Of a DNA stretch of 64,000 bases, positions 28,060-36,141 are shown in pieces. The notes below the pieces were generated by a model. That model was not told the origin of the DNA. It was given only the letters and a program-made list of their open reading frames with translations, and did no database searches. The position numbers and the translations under genes are program-made. The stretch is from NCBI RefSeq assembly GCF_019021925.1, contig NZ_CP058990.1:481001-545000 (forward strand). The letters are read 5' to 3'. Position 1 is the first letter of the stretch. Each line of letters starts with the position of its first letter. This DNA is from Cellulophaga sp. HaHaR_3_176. Lineage in GTDB: Bacteria > Bacteroidota > Bacteroidia > Flavobacteriales > Flavobacteriaceae.

Positions 28060-30564
28060 TTAAAAACCAGGTTGAATACCAATTCTTACGCCAAATTTAG
28101 GATTTCGAACACCATTTACATCGTTGAAATCATTTCTCCAGATAAAATCTAATCGGAAAGGCCTTAAATTTCCATATCCAATATTTTCGATTCCAAAGCC
28201 ATATTCTAAATATACTTTATTGGGTGTATTATAGATTATTGAAGACCTATTGATGGATTTATTTTTATCTGATATAGTACCGTATGTAGCTCTTAAAAAG
28301 CCTAATGATCTTAATTTTAGTTTTTTCATTAATGGTATTCTATTGAAAATAAATCCATTAAAATGATGCTCAAAATGGCCAGTAACATAGGTGTCTGTCA
28401 CAAAATCATAATAATCTAATAAAGAAAAGGTGTTAACTACGGTAGAATATGATTGGTTGGCTAAAACAGGAGTTAATGAAGTTAAAGGTACAGTCCCAAA
28501 TGTTTTTCCGGCTTCTATTGAAGCATTTAAAATACCAAACTTACCAAGTACAATAGGTTGGTTGTGTGAAAATTGTATTTTATCGTAATCGAACTGACTT
28601 TCGCTTACACCCTTTATACCTTTACTGAACTTAATTATAGTTGTAGAGAATATGTTTTCTCCAAAACGTTGCTCAACACCATAGCCGTAAACGTTTCTAT
28701 TAGGGGTGTATACTAATGTAAAATTGGTAGAAAAATCTGTAGCGTTGTTTAATATTCTTTCTGTTTTTTCATCTAAGTATCCAATATTAAATTTTTCGGG
28801 TTCAATATCACTTGCCCGCTGGTGAACACCAGAAATACCAACATGTAAATTTTTTGTAATAGCTACATCTACATTGGCAGAGGCTCTTTTAGTATGTGTT
28901 AATGAAAAATTTTCTCCTCTAGAAAAAAGAGCAACATTTCCATAGTTATCCGTTAAAAGATCGTTGATTTGCAAAGGTTTCAAACTCATTTGCTCGTACT
29001 CATCCATATATGATGCACCAACAACAATTCTAGGGTCTCCGATTAGTAAATACTTACTTTCTATACCAAATTTTAGTTTTTTATCATTAAAACCTAAGGC
29101 GATAAAACTGTTTGTTCTAAAGCGATCCTCTTTGGTTTTAAAGTTTCTAAAACCCACTCGTACCCTGTATCCTTCTATATCGTTATTGCCAAAAGTTGTC
29201 CATAGTGAGCCTAGTTGAATATTACTAAAAAGGTTTAAATAACCACTAGAAACCGTATTGACTAAGCCAGATATACTTTTTATTTTTGAATTATTTTTAA
29301 GATCTTTAATTAAGCCTTGTGTGTTTTTTACTTCAGTACTTCTATCTACATTATCTTCCCAATATTCTTTGTTTTTTTTAAATTGATTAGCTCTTGTTTT
29401 TACAATTTGATCATCATAAAACTCATTACTCTTTGGGGTGTCGATTATGTAATCAGTAAAGTTTATAGTCTTTTTAATGAATAAACCCTTTTCTTCTTCA
29501 TTTTTAGAAAAAACAGTAAAATCACCCTCGTAAATATCTTGCTTAGGTAAGTAAATACTATCGTTTAATAGTTTAAATTTTTTCTCAAAATATAAATTAC
29601 GCACCAAGTTTAAGTTTATATCTCTATTCGTACGCATATTAATATCAGTTAATGCGTAGGTTAGATCAGCAACAGTAAAGCTACCTTCTAAAAGTAAATC
29701 TCCGTCTTCTTTAGGGAAAAAATGTATAGTATATGTTTTGTAATCTGCTAAATCAGTACTATCACTAAGTACGTAATGGTAAACGTTATAACCCTCAGTT
29801 GAAATAGGGCTCACAAAACCTTTAGTAAGTATAACCATATTGTTCTGGTATACATCTAAAGTATTAAATGTGTTACCTATTCTTTCCATTGCAAAACCGA
29901 CTTCGGCAATACCAGAACTTCGTTCAGCTGTAATATCTACTTTTTCTTTATTTAAAATATTGTTACCATATACTTTTTCTACAGTTTCTGTTAAGTATAA
30001 TGGCAAAGTATATTTACCTTCTGCCTTATCAGATTTTATTTTTTTTAATAATGAATTGTAATCTTTTTTAAGTGCTTTTTTTAAAAATGTAGTATCTAAA
30101 CTATTAAGACCGAGCTCAACAGATGTATATTTTTCGTACTCATAAGCTTCAACAAGCTTCAGGCCATTCTCCTTTTTATTGGCCCATATTTTTTGTAATA
30201 TTTTATAAGCTGGGTTCTCTTTTTTAGAAAGAGCTTTTTTAGGTTTTACTCGAACAATTACTTCATTTAAAGCACTGCTTTCTTCAATTAAAATAATTTT
30301 TAAATTGGTTGTTAATCTTTTTTTTAGAATAACCTCTTGAGTTTTAAATCCGATAAAAGAAATAATTAAAGTTTTGTAGTTAATATCAGATTCTACTGAA
30401 AATTCACCTTTTTCATTAGTTATAGTCCCAATTTTAGAGTTTTTAAAAATTATATTAGCATAAACAACAGGTGAGCCAAATTCATCTAATACAACTCCTT
30501 TAACTTCTGTTTTAGCGTGGAGAAATGAAGACGCAAAAAAAAACAGAATTACTATTCTTAACAT
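28060..30564 (-). CDS. DUF5686 outer-membrane protein with carboxypeptidase-regulatory-like domain
   Basis: This 834-residue protein has a signal peptide (MLRIVILFFFASSFLHA), a CarboxypepD_reg-like beta-sandwich at residues 20-105 (VKGVVLDEFGSPVVYANI, TNEKGEFS) and then a long DUF5686 region that ends in a beta-barrel-like C-terminus with a final aromatic residue (GIQPGF). This is a common secreted/outer-membrane protein of Bacteroidetes with unknown function. It lies between the xylose terminator and the terminator of the next minus-strand gene, so it is probably a single transcription unit. Confidence 0.82.
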   Translation of the reverse strand: MLRIVILFFFASSFLHAKTEVKGVVLDEFGSPVVYANIIFKNSKIGTITNEKGEFSVESDINYKTLIISFIGFKTQEVILKKRLTTNLKIILIEESSALNEVIVRVKPKKALSKKENPAYKILQKIWANKKENGLKLVEAYEYEKYTSVELGLNSLDTTFLKKALKKDYNSLLKKIKSDKAEGKYTLPLYLTETVEKVYGNNILNKEKVDITAERSSGIAEVGFAMERIGNTFNTLDVYQNNMVILTKGFVSPISTEGYNVYHYVLSDSTDLADYKTYTIHFFPKEDGDLLLEGSFTVADLTYALTDINMRTNRDINLNLVRNLYFEKKFKLLNDSIYLPKQDIYEGDFTVFSKNEEEKGLFIKKTINFTDYIIDTPKSNEFYDDQIVKTRANQFKKNKEYWEDNVDRSTEVKNTQGLIKDLKNNSKIKSISGLVNTVSSGYLNLFSNIQLGSLWTTFGNNDIEGYRVRVGFRNFKTKEDRFRTNSFIALGFNDKKLKFGIESKYLLIGDPRIVVGASYMDEYEQMSLKPLQINDLLTDNYGNVALFSRGENFSLTHTKRASANVDVAITKNLHVGISGVHQRASDIEPEKFNIGYLDEKTERILNNATDFSTNFTLVYTPNRNVYGYGVEQRFGENIFSTTIIKFSKGIKGVSESQFDYDKIQFSHNQPIVLGKFGILNASIEAGKTFGTVPLTSLTPVLANQSYSTVVNTFSLLDYYDFVTDTYVTGHFEHHFNGFIFNRIPLMKKLKLRSLGFLRATYGTISDKNKSINRSSIIYNTPNKVYLEYGFGIENIGYGNLRPFRLDFIWRNDFNDVNGVRNPKFGVRIGIQPGF

Positions 30565-30788
30565 ATAATATTCAATTATTTGGGAGGTGTTTTTTAAAAA
30601 TGTAATCCAAAAATACTAACTCTCAATCTTTTAACCTACAATACTATTCATTTATAAATCTCAACAATTGAAGATATAATCTATATGATTTTAAGATTCT
30701 GATTATCAGTATTTCGTTGATTTATTTTTTGAGTTTTATTGTGGTGTATAAATTATAGTTTCATTAAAAAATACTTTGTAACAAAAAG

Positions 30789-30816
30789 AAACCAAGCTTT
30801 TAAAAAGCTTGGTTTT
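30789..30816 (-). terminator. terminator after the beta-propeller-like lipoprotein gene
   Basis: Perfect 13-bp inverted repeat around AAACCAAGCTTTT with T-runs on both strands, 39 bases beyond the minus-strand stop at 30854. Confidence 0.75.
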
Positions 30817-30853
30817 ATTGAAATAATTAATTTATAAATAGTTCAAATTAATA

Positions 30854-32146
30854 TTATGGATTGTAAGAGGGTAGTTCTATGACATAAGACTCTACTGATT
30901 TACCATCTTCGCTACCACTCCAATCAGATCCAAAAAGTACACGAGTTCCTGTGGGGCTAATTACAGCATGTGGCTCACCCCAATAATCAAATTCATTTTC
31001 ATCAGCCCTATGATGTCCAATTCTGTATACTTCAACATTTCCGGGTTCAACTCGAGCGATAACTAGTTCTTGATCTAAAAGTTTTTGACCATCTCCTTCA
31101 AAGCCAATCATAGATGCGGCAATCCATCCTGGATTTTTATGTGCTACCGCAGAAATATGCGTACCACTTTTTGGATAATCATAACCTAAATCTTCAGATA
31201 TAACAGGTAAGCAGTCACCCGTATTTAAATCATAAGCGATAATATTACCTAAACAGCCACCATTTGGGCCATCACTAAAACTTACAGAAAAGTCAGTATC
31301 TGTCCCATTGGCCATTTTGCCTAAACAAGAATGTTCTGGTTTACTTTTATTAAGTCTGGCTTTAAAGTTACCATTAGCATCGTATGATGATACATTATGA
31401 TAAAATAAATTTCCACTAGGTGCAGGCATAGCGGCAGCATAATTGACATCATCAATATTAAAAGTGGTTAAATTTTGTGTAGAAAATTTATATGCATAAG
31501 TTGTGTCATTATTACAACGAAAACCTATAACATCGGAATCCCAAGACATCATTTGAACATCATTGCCCATACTAATGCTTCCGTTACAACCTGTAAGTTC
31601 TTTTAAGTTAACCATAATTTCTTTATTACTAGATGATACTGTGTATTTAACAAAATCATCAGTAGATCTATCTAAGTAGTATAAAATATCAGGTTGATTG
31701 TAGTCCCAGAACAATTGTTCCAAGTCATCAGGGTTAACATCATCAAGGTTTTTTATAAAGGCGTAGGTTTTGCCGTCTAATAATTGATGTACGCCATTTG
31801 TTTGATCATATAATATCATTCTAGTTTCATCTGCATTCCAGGCTTGAATAGTGCTATACATGGGCTTAATTACACTACCAGGGTTACCATTTGATATTCT
31901 TCTTATAATAGTGCCAAAAGAAGGATCAATTATAGTTTTTAAATAATCAGGTTTAGCAACATCTTGCATTGGATGAGGTTCTAAATCATTTGCAATTAGC
32001 TTTGATGCTACATCAATCGTATTTTGATTGTCATCAATTACCACTTCTGAACCATCATTAGGTATTAAGTTTAAATTATCACCAGTACAGCTTACAATAC
32101 TGTAAATTAGACATGTATACAATAAATGCTTTTTTATTTTTTTCAT
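30854..32146 (-). CDS. secreted lipoprotein, predicted beta-propeller-like
   Basis: This 430-residue lipoprotein (signal ending IYSIVSC, then TGDNLNL) is rich in repeating patterns such as WNADETRMILYD and ISPTGTRVLFGSDWSGS, which resemble TolB/WD40-type propeller blades and oligogalacturonate-lyase-like proteins. The conserved HHRADENEFDYWGEPH and THISAVAHKNPGWIA segments suggest a carbohydrate-related hydrolase or lyase, but I cannot name a family. It stands alone, with a 372-base upstream gap and its own terminator. Confidence 0.6.
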   Translation of the reverse strand: MKKIKKHLLYTCLIYSIVSCTGDNLNLIPNDGSEVVIDDNQNTIDVASKLIANDLEPHPMQDVAKPDYLKTIIDPSFGTIIRRISNGNPGSVIKPMYSTIQAWNADETRMILYDQTNGVHQLLDGKTYAFIKNLDDVNPDDLEQLFWDYNQPDILYYLDRSTDDFVKYTVSSSNKEIMVNLKELTGCNGSISMGNDVQMMSWDSDVIGFRCNNDTTYAYKFSTQNLTTFNIDDVNYAAAMPAPSGNLFYHNVSSYDANGNFKARLNKSKPEHSCLGKMANGTDTDFSVSFSDGPNGGCLGNIIAYDLNTGDCLPVISEDLGYDYPKSGTHISAVAHKNPGWIAASMIGFEGDGQKLLDQELVIARVEPGNVEVYRIGHHRADENEFDYWGEPHAVISPTGTRVLFGSDWSGSEDGKSVESYVIELPSYNP

Positions 32147-32518
32147 AATATATAGTTTTGGAGTTTAAAGATGTACGAAAAAACTTAGCTTTTAGTTGTT
32201 GTATTCTTAAACTTTAACAAGTTTGAGGATTTGTAAACCGTTGTAAATCATTGTTTTTGGTGTTCTAAATAAACCTTTAATCAAGGATTTGAGGTTTGTA
32301 TATTTTATAAATCAAGAGAGCTTTAATATTCTTATTTTTAATTATAGAAAGAGAATAAAATTTAGTGTATTTAAATAAGATCAACTTTTTGAAGAGTAGT
32401 ATAGAGTCAATCTTATAATTAAAAGAACTCACAATTTAAAAGAGGAGAATAGTATTACTTAGGAAAAGTATTTAAAAGTAAAAAGCCTTTTAAATCTTAG
32501 ATTTAAAAGGCTTTTTTG
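32147..32518. other. non-coding stretch between the lipoprotein gene and tRNA-Lys
   Basis: It is AT-rich and without a convincing reading frame. A copy-like pair TTTGAGGATTTGTA and GGATTTGAGGTTTGTA is found in 32221-32305. No clean TAnnTTTG element pointing to the lipoprotein gene was found. The last part holds the tRNA terminator. Confidence 0.5.
32480..32517 (-). terminator. terminator of tRNA-Lys
   Basis: Perfect 15-bp stem (32481-32495 with 32501-32515) containing AAAAGCC/GGCTTTT, immediately beyond the 3' end of the minus-strand tRNA. Confidence 0.85.
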
Positions 32519-32591
32519 TGACCGGGCTGGGGCTCGAACCCAGGACCCTCTCCTTAAAAGGGAGATGCTCTACCAACTGAGCTACCAGGTC
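32519..32591 (-). tRNA. tRNA-Lys (TTT anticodon)
   Basis: The minus strand gives a 73-nt cloverleaf: acceptor GACCTGG with CCCGGTC, D arm GCTC/GAGC, anticodon stem TCTCC/GGAGA with loop CTTTTAA (anticodon TTT), T arm CTGGG/CCCAG, discriminator A. CCA is not encoded. The acceptor stem has one odd pair, U5 opposite C68. A minus-strand promoter lies upstream: -7 TATATTTG at 32638-32645 and TTG at 32665-32667, 19 bases apart. Confidence 0.93.
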
Positions 32592-32637
32592 ATTATTTCA
32601 GTAATTTGCTTTAGGCGATATGCCCTGTTTGCGGGTG

Positions 32638-32667
32638 CAAATATACTACCATTAATTAATTATCCAA
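32638..32667 (-). promoter_or_regulatory. promoter of tRNA-Lys
   Basis: On the minus strand, TTG (32665-32667) and TATATTTG (32638-32645) are separated by 19 bases, matching the Bacteroidetes -33/-7 arrangement, 47 bases upstream of the tRNA. Confidence 0.6.
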
Positions 32668-32739
32668 GCCTATTTTGAAAAAATTTTATTTTTTTTTGAA
32701 ATCATTATAATTTAATCCAATTTTACACAAAATCAGAAT

Positions 32740-33255
32740 ATGAAAATAGTTTTAGTAGGGTACATGGGGAGTGGAAAAAGCACGATAGGAAAATTGCTTT
32801 CTAAGAAATTGAAAATCAATTTCATAGACTTAGATGAGTACATTGAGTCAGAGTTAAAAAGTAGTGTTTCAGACATTTTTAAAGAGCGAGGAGAGCTGTT
32901 TTTTAGGAAAAAAGAGCATGAATACGTGAAAAAAATAATGGAAGAAAAAAAATCATTTATTTTATCGACAGGAGGAGGAACACCATGTTATTCGAATAAT
33001 TTAGGTGTAATTTCTGACAAAACTGACAATGTTTTTTATTTAAAAGTTTCTATTTCGGGCTTAATTTCTAGACTTACTTTAGAAAAAGATTCAAGACCTT
33101 TAATAAAAAATATAAAAGAAGATGATTTACCTGAGTTTATAGGTAAGCATTTATTTGAAAGAAATAATTTTTACCTGCAGGCAAAAAACGTAATTACCTG
33201 CGATGATAAAAGTGCTGAAGAAATTGTAATTGAAGTAGAAAGTAAATTAAGCTAA
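32740..33255 (+). CDS. aroK: shikimate kinase
   Basis: AroK phosphorylates shikimate in aromatic amino-acid synthesis. The 171-residue P-loop kinase shows Walker A GYMGSGKST (residues 7-15), the shikimate-binding DLDEYIE and GGGTPCY, and the lid LTLEKDSRPLI. The length is normal. Its 3' end overlaps the convergent phosphoribosyltransferase gene by 9 bases. Confidence 0.95.
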   Translation: MKIVLVGYMGSGKSTIGKLLSKKLKINFIDLDEYIESELKSSVSDIFKERGELFFRKKEHEYVKKIMEEKKSFILSTGGGTPCYSNNLGVISDKTDNVFYLKVSISGLISRLTLEKDSRPLIKNIKEDDLPEFIGKHLFERNNFYLQAKNVITCDDKSAEEIVIEVESKLS

Positions 33256-33744
33256 ATAAACAGCATCGTTTTTAGCCTTAAATTCGACAATTACACGCTC
33301 TTGAATAGATGTGGATAATGATATGCCTTTGTAATCGGCTTTGACAGGGTATTTTTTATGGTTTCGATTAACAAGTACAGCTGTCTTTAATTGTTTTAAA
33401 GGCACTTGTAAAAAGTGGTGTACACCATATATTAGTGTAGTGCCAGAGTTTAATACATCGTCAATTAAAACTACAGATTTGTTGGTGTAGTCTTCTTTTT
33501 TTACTGATGTTTTTATAGCTTTAAGTAAAGGGTTTGTTTTATCCATACTCACTTTACAGATGGTAATATTTGCTTGAGTAATTTCTTTAAGTACTTTTTC
33601 AATTTTTTTAGCAAAATTGAGACCACCACCTTCAATACCTGCAATTATGATTTCATTTTCATCTACATTAGCCTCGTATATTTGATATGCTATACGTTTA
33701 ATTTTATGTTGTATTTGCTCGTGTGATAAAATTTTGTTCTGCAT
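33247..33744 (-). CDS. phosphoribosyltransferase, PyrR-like
   Basis: This 165-residue type I phosphoribosyltransferase has the PRPP-binding motif VVLIDDVLNSGTT around residue 90 and the N-terminal IIAGIEGGGLNFAKK. PyrR-like proteins in this group either bind nucleotides for regulation or make UMP, but the role here is not determinable. It converges on aroK, overlapping by 9 bases, and sits 41 bases downstream of the S4-domain gene on the same strand. Confidence 0.8.
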   Translation of the reverse strand: MQNKILSHEQIQHKIKRIAYQIYEANVDENEIIIAGIEGGGLNFAKKIEKVLKEITQANITICKVSMDKTNPLLKAIKTSVKKEDYTNKSVVLIDDVLNSGTTLIYGVHHFLQVPLKQLKTAVLVNRNHKKYPVKADYKGISLSTSIQERVIVEFKAKNDAVYLA

Positions 33745-33785
33745 CTTAAGCTTTTATTTGTATTCAAATATAAAGAAACGGTTGT

Positions 33786-34178
33786 TTACTCTTCAATTTT
33801 TTTCTTGTCTAAACTATCATCAATATAGTCGTCAATATCTCTTCTGTCTTTTTTAGTAGGCCGGCCAGTCCCTTTTTTTCTATAATAATCTTTAGAGTAC
33901 TTTAATAACTCATTACTTTCAAATTCAGAAGCTGGGGTAGTATCTTTTCTGTAAATATCGACAAGTTTTGCTCCGACTCTATTAGGTGGTATATCTAAAA
34001 CGGTAAGCTCGTAATTAATTTGATTTTTACGAACTGTAATTTTATCCATAGGCAAAACATCTTTAGAAGGCTTAGCATTAGCTCCATTTAGTTTTACATG
34101 ACCTTTTTTACAAGCCTCGGTACCTATGTTACGGGTTTTAAAATATCTAACACACCAAAGAAATTTATCTATACGCAT
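33786..34178 (-). CDS. S4-domain RNA-binding protein (Hsp15-like)
   Basis: This 130-residue protein starts with an S4 fold (MRIDKFLWCVRYFKTRNIGTEACKKGHVKLNG, residues 1-60) and ends in a basic tail (KKGTGRPTKKDRRDIDDYIDD). Hsp15-type proteins bind stalled 50S subunits that carry nascent chains. The same-strand phosphoribosyltransferase follows, so they may be cotranscribed. Confidence 0.88.
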   Translation of the reverse strand: MRIDKFLWCVRYFKTRNIGTEACKKGHVKLNGANAKPSKDVLPMDKITVRKNQINYELTVLDIPPNRVGAKLVDIYRKDTTPASEFESNELLKYSKDYYRKKGTGRPTKKDRRDIDDYIDDSLDKKKIEE

Positions 34179-34256
34179 AAACTATTGTAATTCTTTCTTA
34201 ATCTTTTAAACAAAAATAGGGGAAAATTGTATCTTGCAACACTTAAATAATAATAG

Positions 34257-35228
34257 ATGAAACTTAGAAATTTATTTTCTTTTATAGTACTGGCTATAGG
34301 TCTTGCTTCTTGTGGTACAGATGATGACTTTGTAATTACACCAGCTAGAAGCATTAGTGAAGTAATTGTTGATGATGAAAAATTATTACAAGATTTTTTT
34401 GCTACTCATTTTTATAACTATGAAGAGTTTGAGAACCCAGCAGAAGATTTTGATTACAAAATAGTTTTTGATACTATTAGCGGAGAAAATAGCGATAAAA
34501 TATCAATATTAAATTCTGAAAGTTTTGGTTTTACATCAGTAAATGTTACATCAGATATTGTCGGAGCTGAGGGTGATGAATCTATAGATCATAAAGTATA
34601 TTATATAATAGCTAGAGAAGGAGAAGGAGCACAACCTACTTTTGCTGATTCTACTTTTGTTAGATATGAGGGTACTCCAATTGAAGAATTTTCACAAGAA
34701 GGAGATGTGTTTGATTCAGCAACTTCGCCTGTTTGGTTTAACCTAACAACTAGTATAACAGGTTTTGCACATGGTATAACTGGCTTAAAAGCTGGTGGAG
34801 AAGTTACTGAAAACGTTGATGGTACTTTTGAAGTTCAAGATTATGGAGTAGGGGCGATTTTTATGCCATCTGCTTTAGCATACTACCAAGGTACTACTGG
34901 CATAAATGCTTATACACCAATTATTTTTAAATTAGATTTGTTTGCTGTAAATGAAGCTGACCATGATAGTGACGGTATACCTTCTTATTTAGAAGATTTA
35001 AATGGTAATGGACGCTTGTTAGATGATAATACAAATGAAGATGAAGAGGAGTTAGTTAACTTCGAGATTCCTAATTTTTCAGATCCTGACGATGATGGTG
35101 ATGGCGTTTTAACAATAGATGAAATAAAAATAAACGGAGTAATTGTCTATAATGCAGATGGTACAATTAAATTTCCTGATACAAATGGAGATGGTATTCC
35201 TGATCATTTAGATAAGGAGACATTTTAA
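34257..35228 (+). CDS. FKBP-type peptidyl-prolyl isomerase lipoprotein with calcium-type repeat tail
   Basis: This 323-residue lipoprotein (signal FSFIVLAIGLASC, then GTDDD) has an FKBP-like domain at about residues 115-245 (DSTFVRYEGTP, FDSATSPVWFNL, GITGLKAGGEV, YGVGAIFMPSALAYY). The C-terminal 75 residues carry three Asp-rich loops: DHDSDGIPSYLEDLNGNG, DPDDDGDGVLTIDE and DTNGDGIPDHLD. These resemble thrombospondin-type-3 or EF-hand-like calcium-binding repeats. It is probably an envelope foldase stabilised by calcium. Such lipoproteins are common in flavobacteria near gliding and secretion genes. Confidence 0.8.
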   Translation: MKLRNLFSFIVLAIGLASCGTDDDFVITPARSISEVIVDDEKLLQDFFATHFYNYEEFENPAEDFDYKIVFDTISGENSDKISILNSESFGFTSVNVTSDIVGAEGDESIDHKVYYIIAREGEGAQPTFADSTFVRYEGTPIEEFSQEGDVFDSATSPVWFNLTTSITGFAHGITGLKAGGEVTENVDGTFEVQDYGVGAIFMPSALAYYQGTTGINAYTPIIFKLDLFAVNEADHDSDGIPSYLEDLNGNGRLLDDNTNEDEEELVNFEIPNFSDPDDDGDGVLTIDEIKINGVIVYNADGTIKFPDTNGDGIPDHLDKETF

Positions 35229-35246
35229 ATAATATACAATTAACTA

Positions 35247-35283
35247 AAAAAGCCCAACATTTTAATGTTGGGCTTTTTTATTA
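35247..35283 (+). terminator. terminator after the FKBP lipoprotein gene
   Basis: Perfect 15-bp stem (AAAAAGCCCAACATT with AATGTTGGGCTTTTT) followed by T's. It may also work on the minus strand for the facing gene. Confidence 0.85.
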
Positions 35284-35287
35284 TAAA

Positions 35288-35323
35288 ATATCTTTAATTA
35301 TATCTTTAATTATATCTTTAATG
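35288..35323. repeat. three tandem 12-bp repeats
   Basis: The unit ATATCTTTAATT occurs three times in direct succession (35288, 35300 and 35312; the last copy ends in G). The array covers the stop codon of the minus-strand barrel gene. Confidence 0.85.
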
Positions 35324-35900
35324 ATAAACTTAAAATTAATTGATCAGGTCTCGTATCTATTCGATCGCCAATTAAATTAGTTCCTCCGTTAGCATTAATA
35401 ATACTTACTTCGTTTTCAGAGAAACCTCGTTCATAACGCAAATCAATACCTAACTTTCCAAGATTAACACCTGCGCCAATGTTAAGGCCTACAGTAAAAT
35501 CATTTTTAACATCACCTAATGTTACACCGTCATAATCTGTATCTAAAATGTACTGTAATGATGGTCCTGCAAATACGCTTAAAGGGCCAATAACATTAAA
35601 ACCTACTAATAGTGGTACATCTAATTTAGACATGTCCAAACTATTATTTTCATAATCAGATTTTGTTTTGGTGTATACTAATTCAGGTCTAAAGTATATT
35701 TTATCACCAAATTTAGCAAAAACACCAAGATGGTATCCAACGTTACCTTCAGGGTCATTATAAGCATTTTCAGCGGAGTCAAAATAATCACCGTTTGCGC
35801 CATAATTTAAACCTCCTTTAATACCAAAACCAGCATCTGTTTGGGCAAATGCAATACAGCTAATTAAAGCGAATACTGCTGTTACAATTGTTTTTTTCAT
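35310..35900 (-). CDS. outer-membrane beta-barrel protein (porin family)
   Basis: This 196-residue protein has the signal peptide MKKTIVTAVFALISCIAFAQ followed by GFGIKGGLNYGA and alternating beta strands ending LILSLSLKI, the PF13568-like small barrel pattern. It should sit in the outer membrane. Choosing the ATG at 35900 rather than one 21 bases upstream gives a normal signal peptide. Its stop lies within a 12-bp tandem repeat array. Its cargo or role is unknown. Confidence 0.8.
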   Translation of the reverse strand: MKKTIVTAVFALISCIAFAQTDAGFGIKGGLNYGANGDYFDSAENAYNDPEGNVGYHLGVFAKFGDKIYFRPELVYTKTKSDYENNSLDMSKLDVPLLVGFNVIGPLSVFAGPSLQYILDTDYDGVTLGDVKNDFTVGLNIGAGVNLGKLGIDLRYERGFSENEVSIINANGGTNLIGDRIDTRPDQLILSLSLKI

Positions 35901-36114
35901 GTGTTCTATAGTTTTAAACAAAAAAATGAATCAATAACGATACCATTATTTGTGTGTTCCAACACATCAACGAATATCAAAAATCTTTATTGTATAATAT
36001 TTTATAAAGGATTGTTAAATTAACAACGTAAATTTATGTTGTCGATCATAAAGATGAACAATAGTAATATAGCAACTTTATTTTTTTCTTAAGTAATTTA
36101 CATAACTAGTTAAC

Positions 36115-36122
36115 TATATTTG
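36115..36122 (+). promoter_or_regulatory. -7 promoter element of tgt
   Basis: TATATTTG (TAnnTTTG) lies 19 bases upstream of the TTG start at 36142. A good -33 element is not obvious. Confidence 0.5.
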
Positions 36123-36141
36123 CGCACATATATACAAGATT

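Noticed and set aside
33247..33255. Overlapping ends of aroK and the phosphoribosyltransferase as a regulatory device
   Set aside because: Short convergent overlaps recur in this compact genome (also rimO/DUF3999 and yjbQ/DUF4870), so nothing special is indicated.
35288..35323. CRISPR array
   Set aside because: The repeats are only 12 bp and directly adjacent, without spacers; no cas genes are present.
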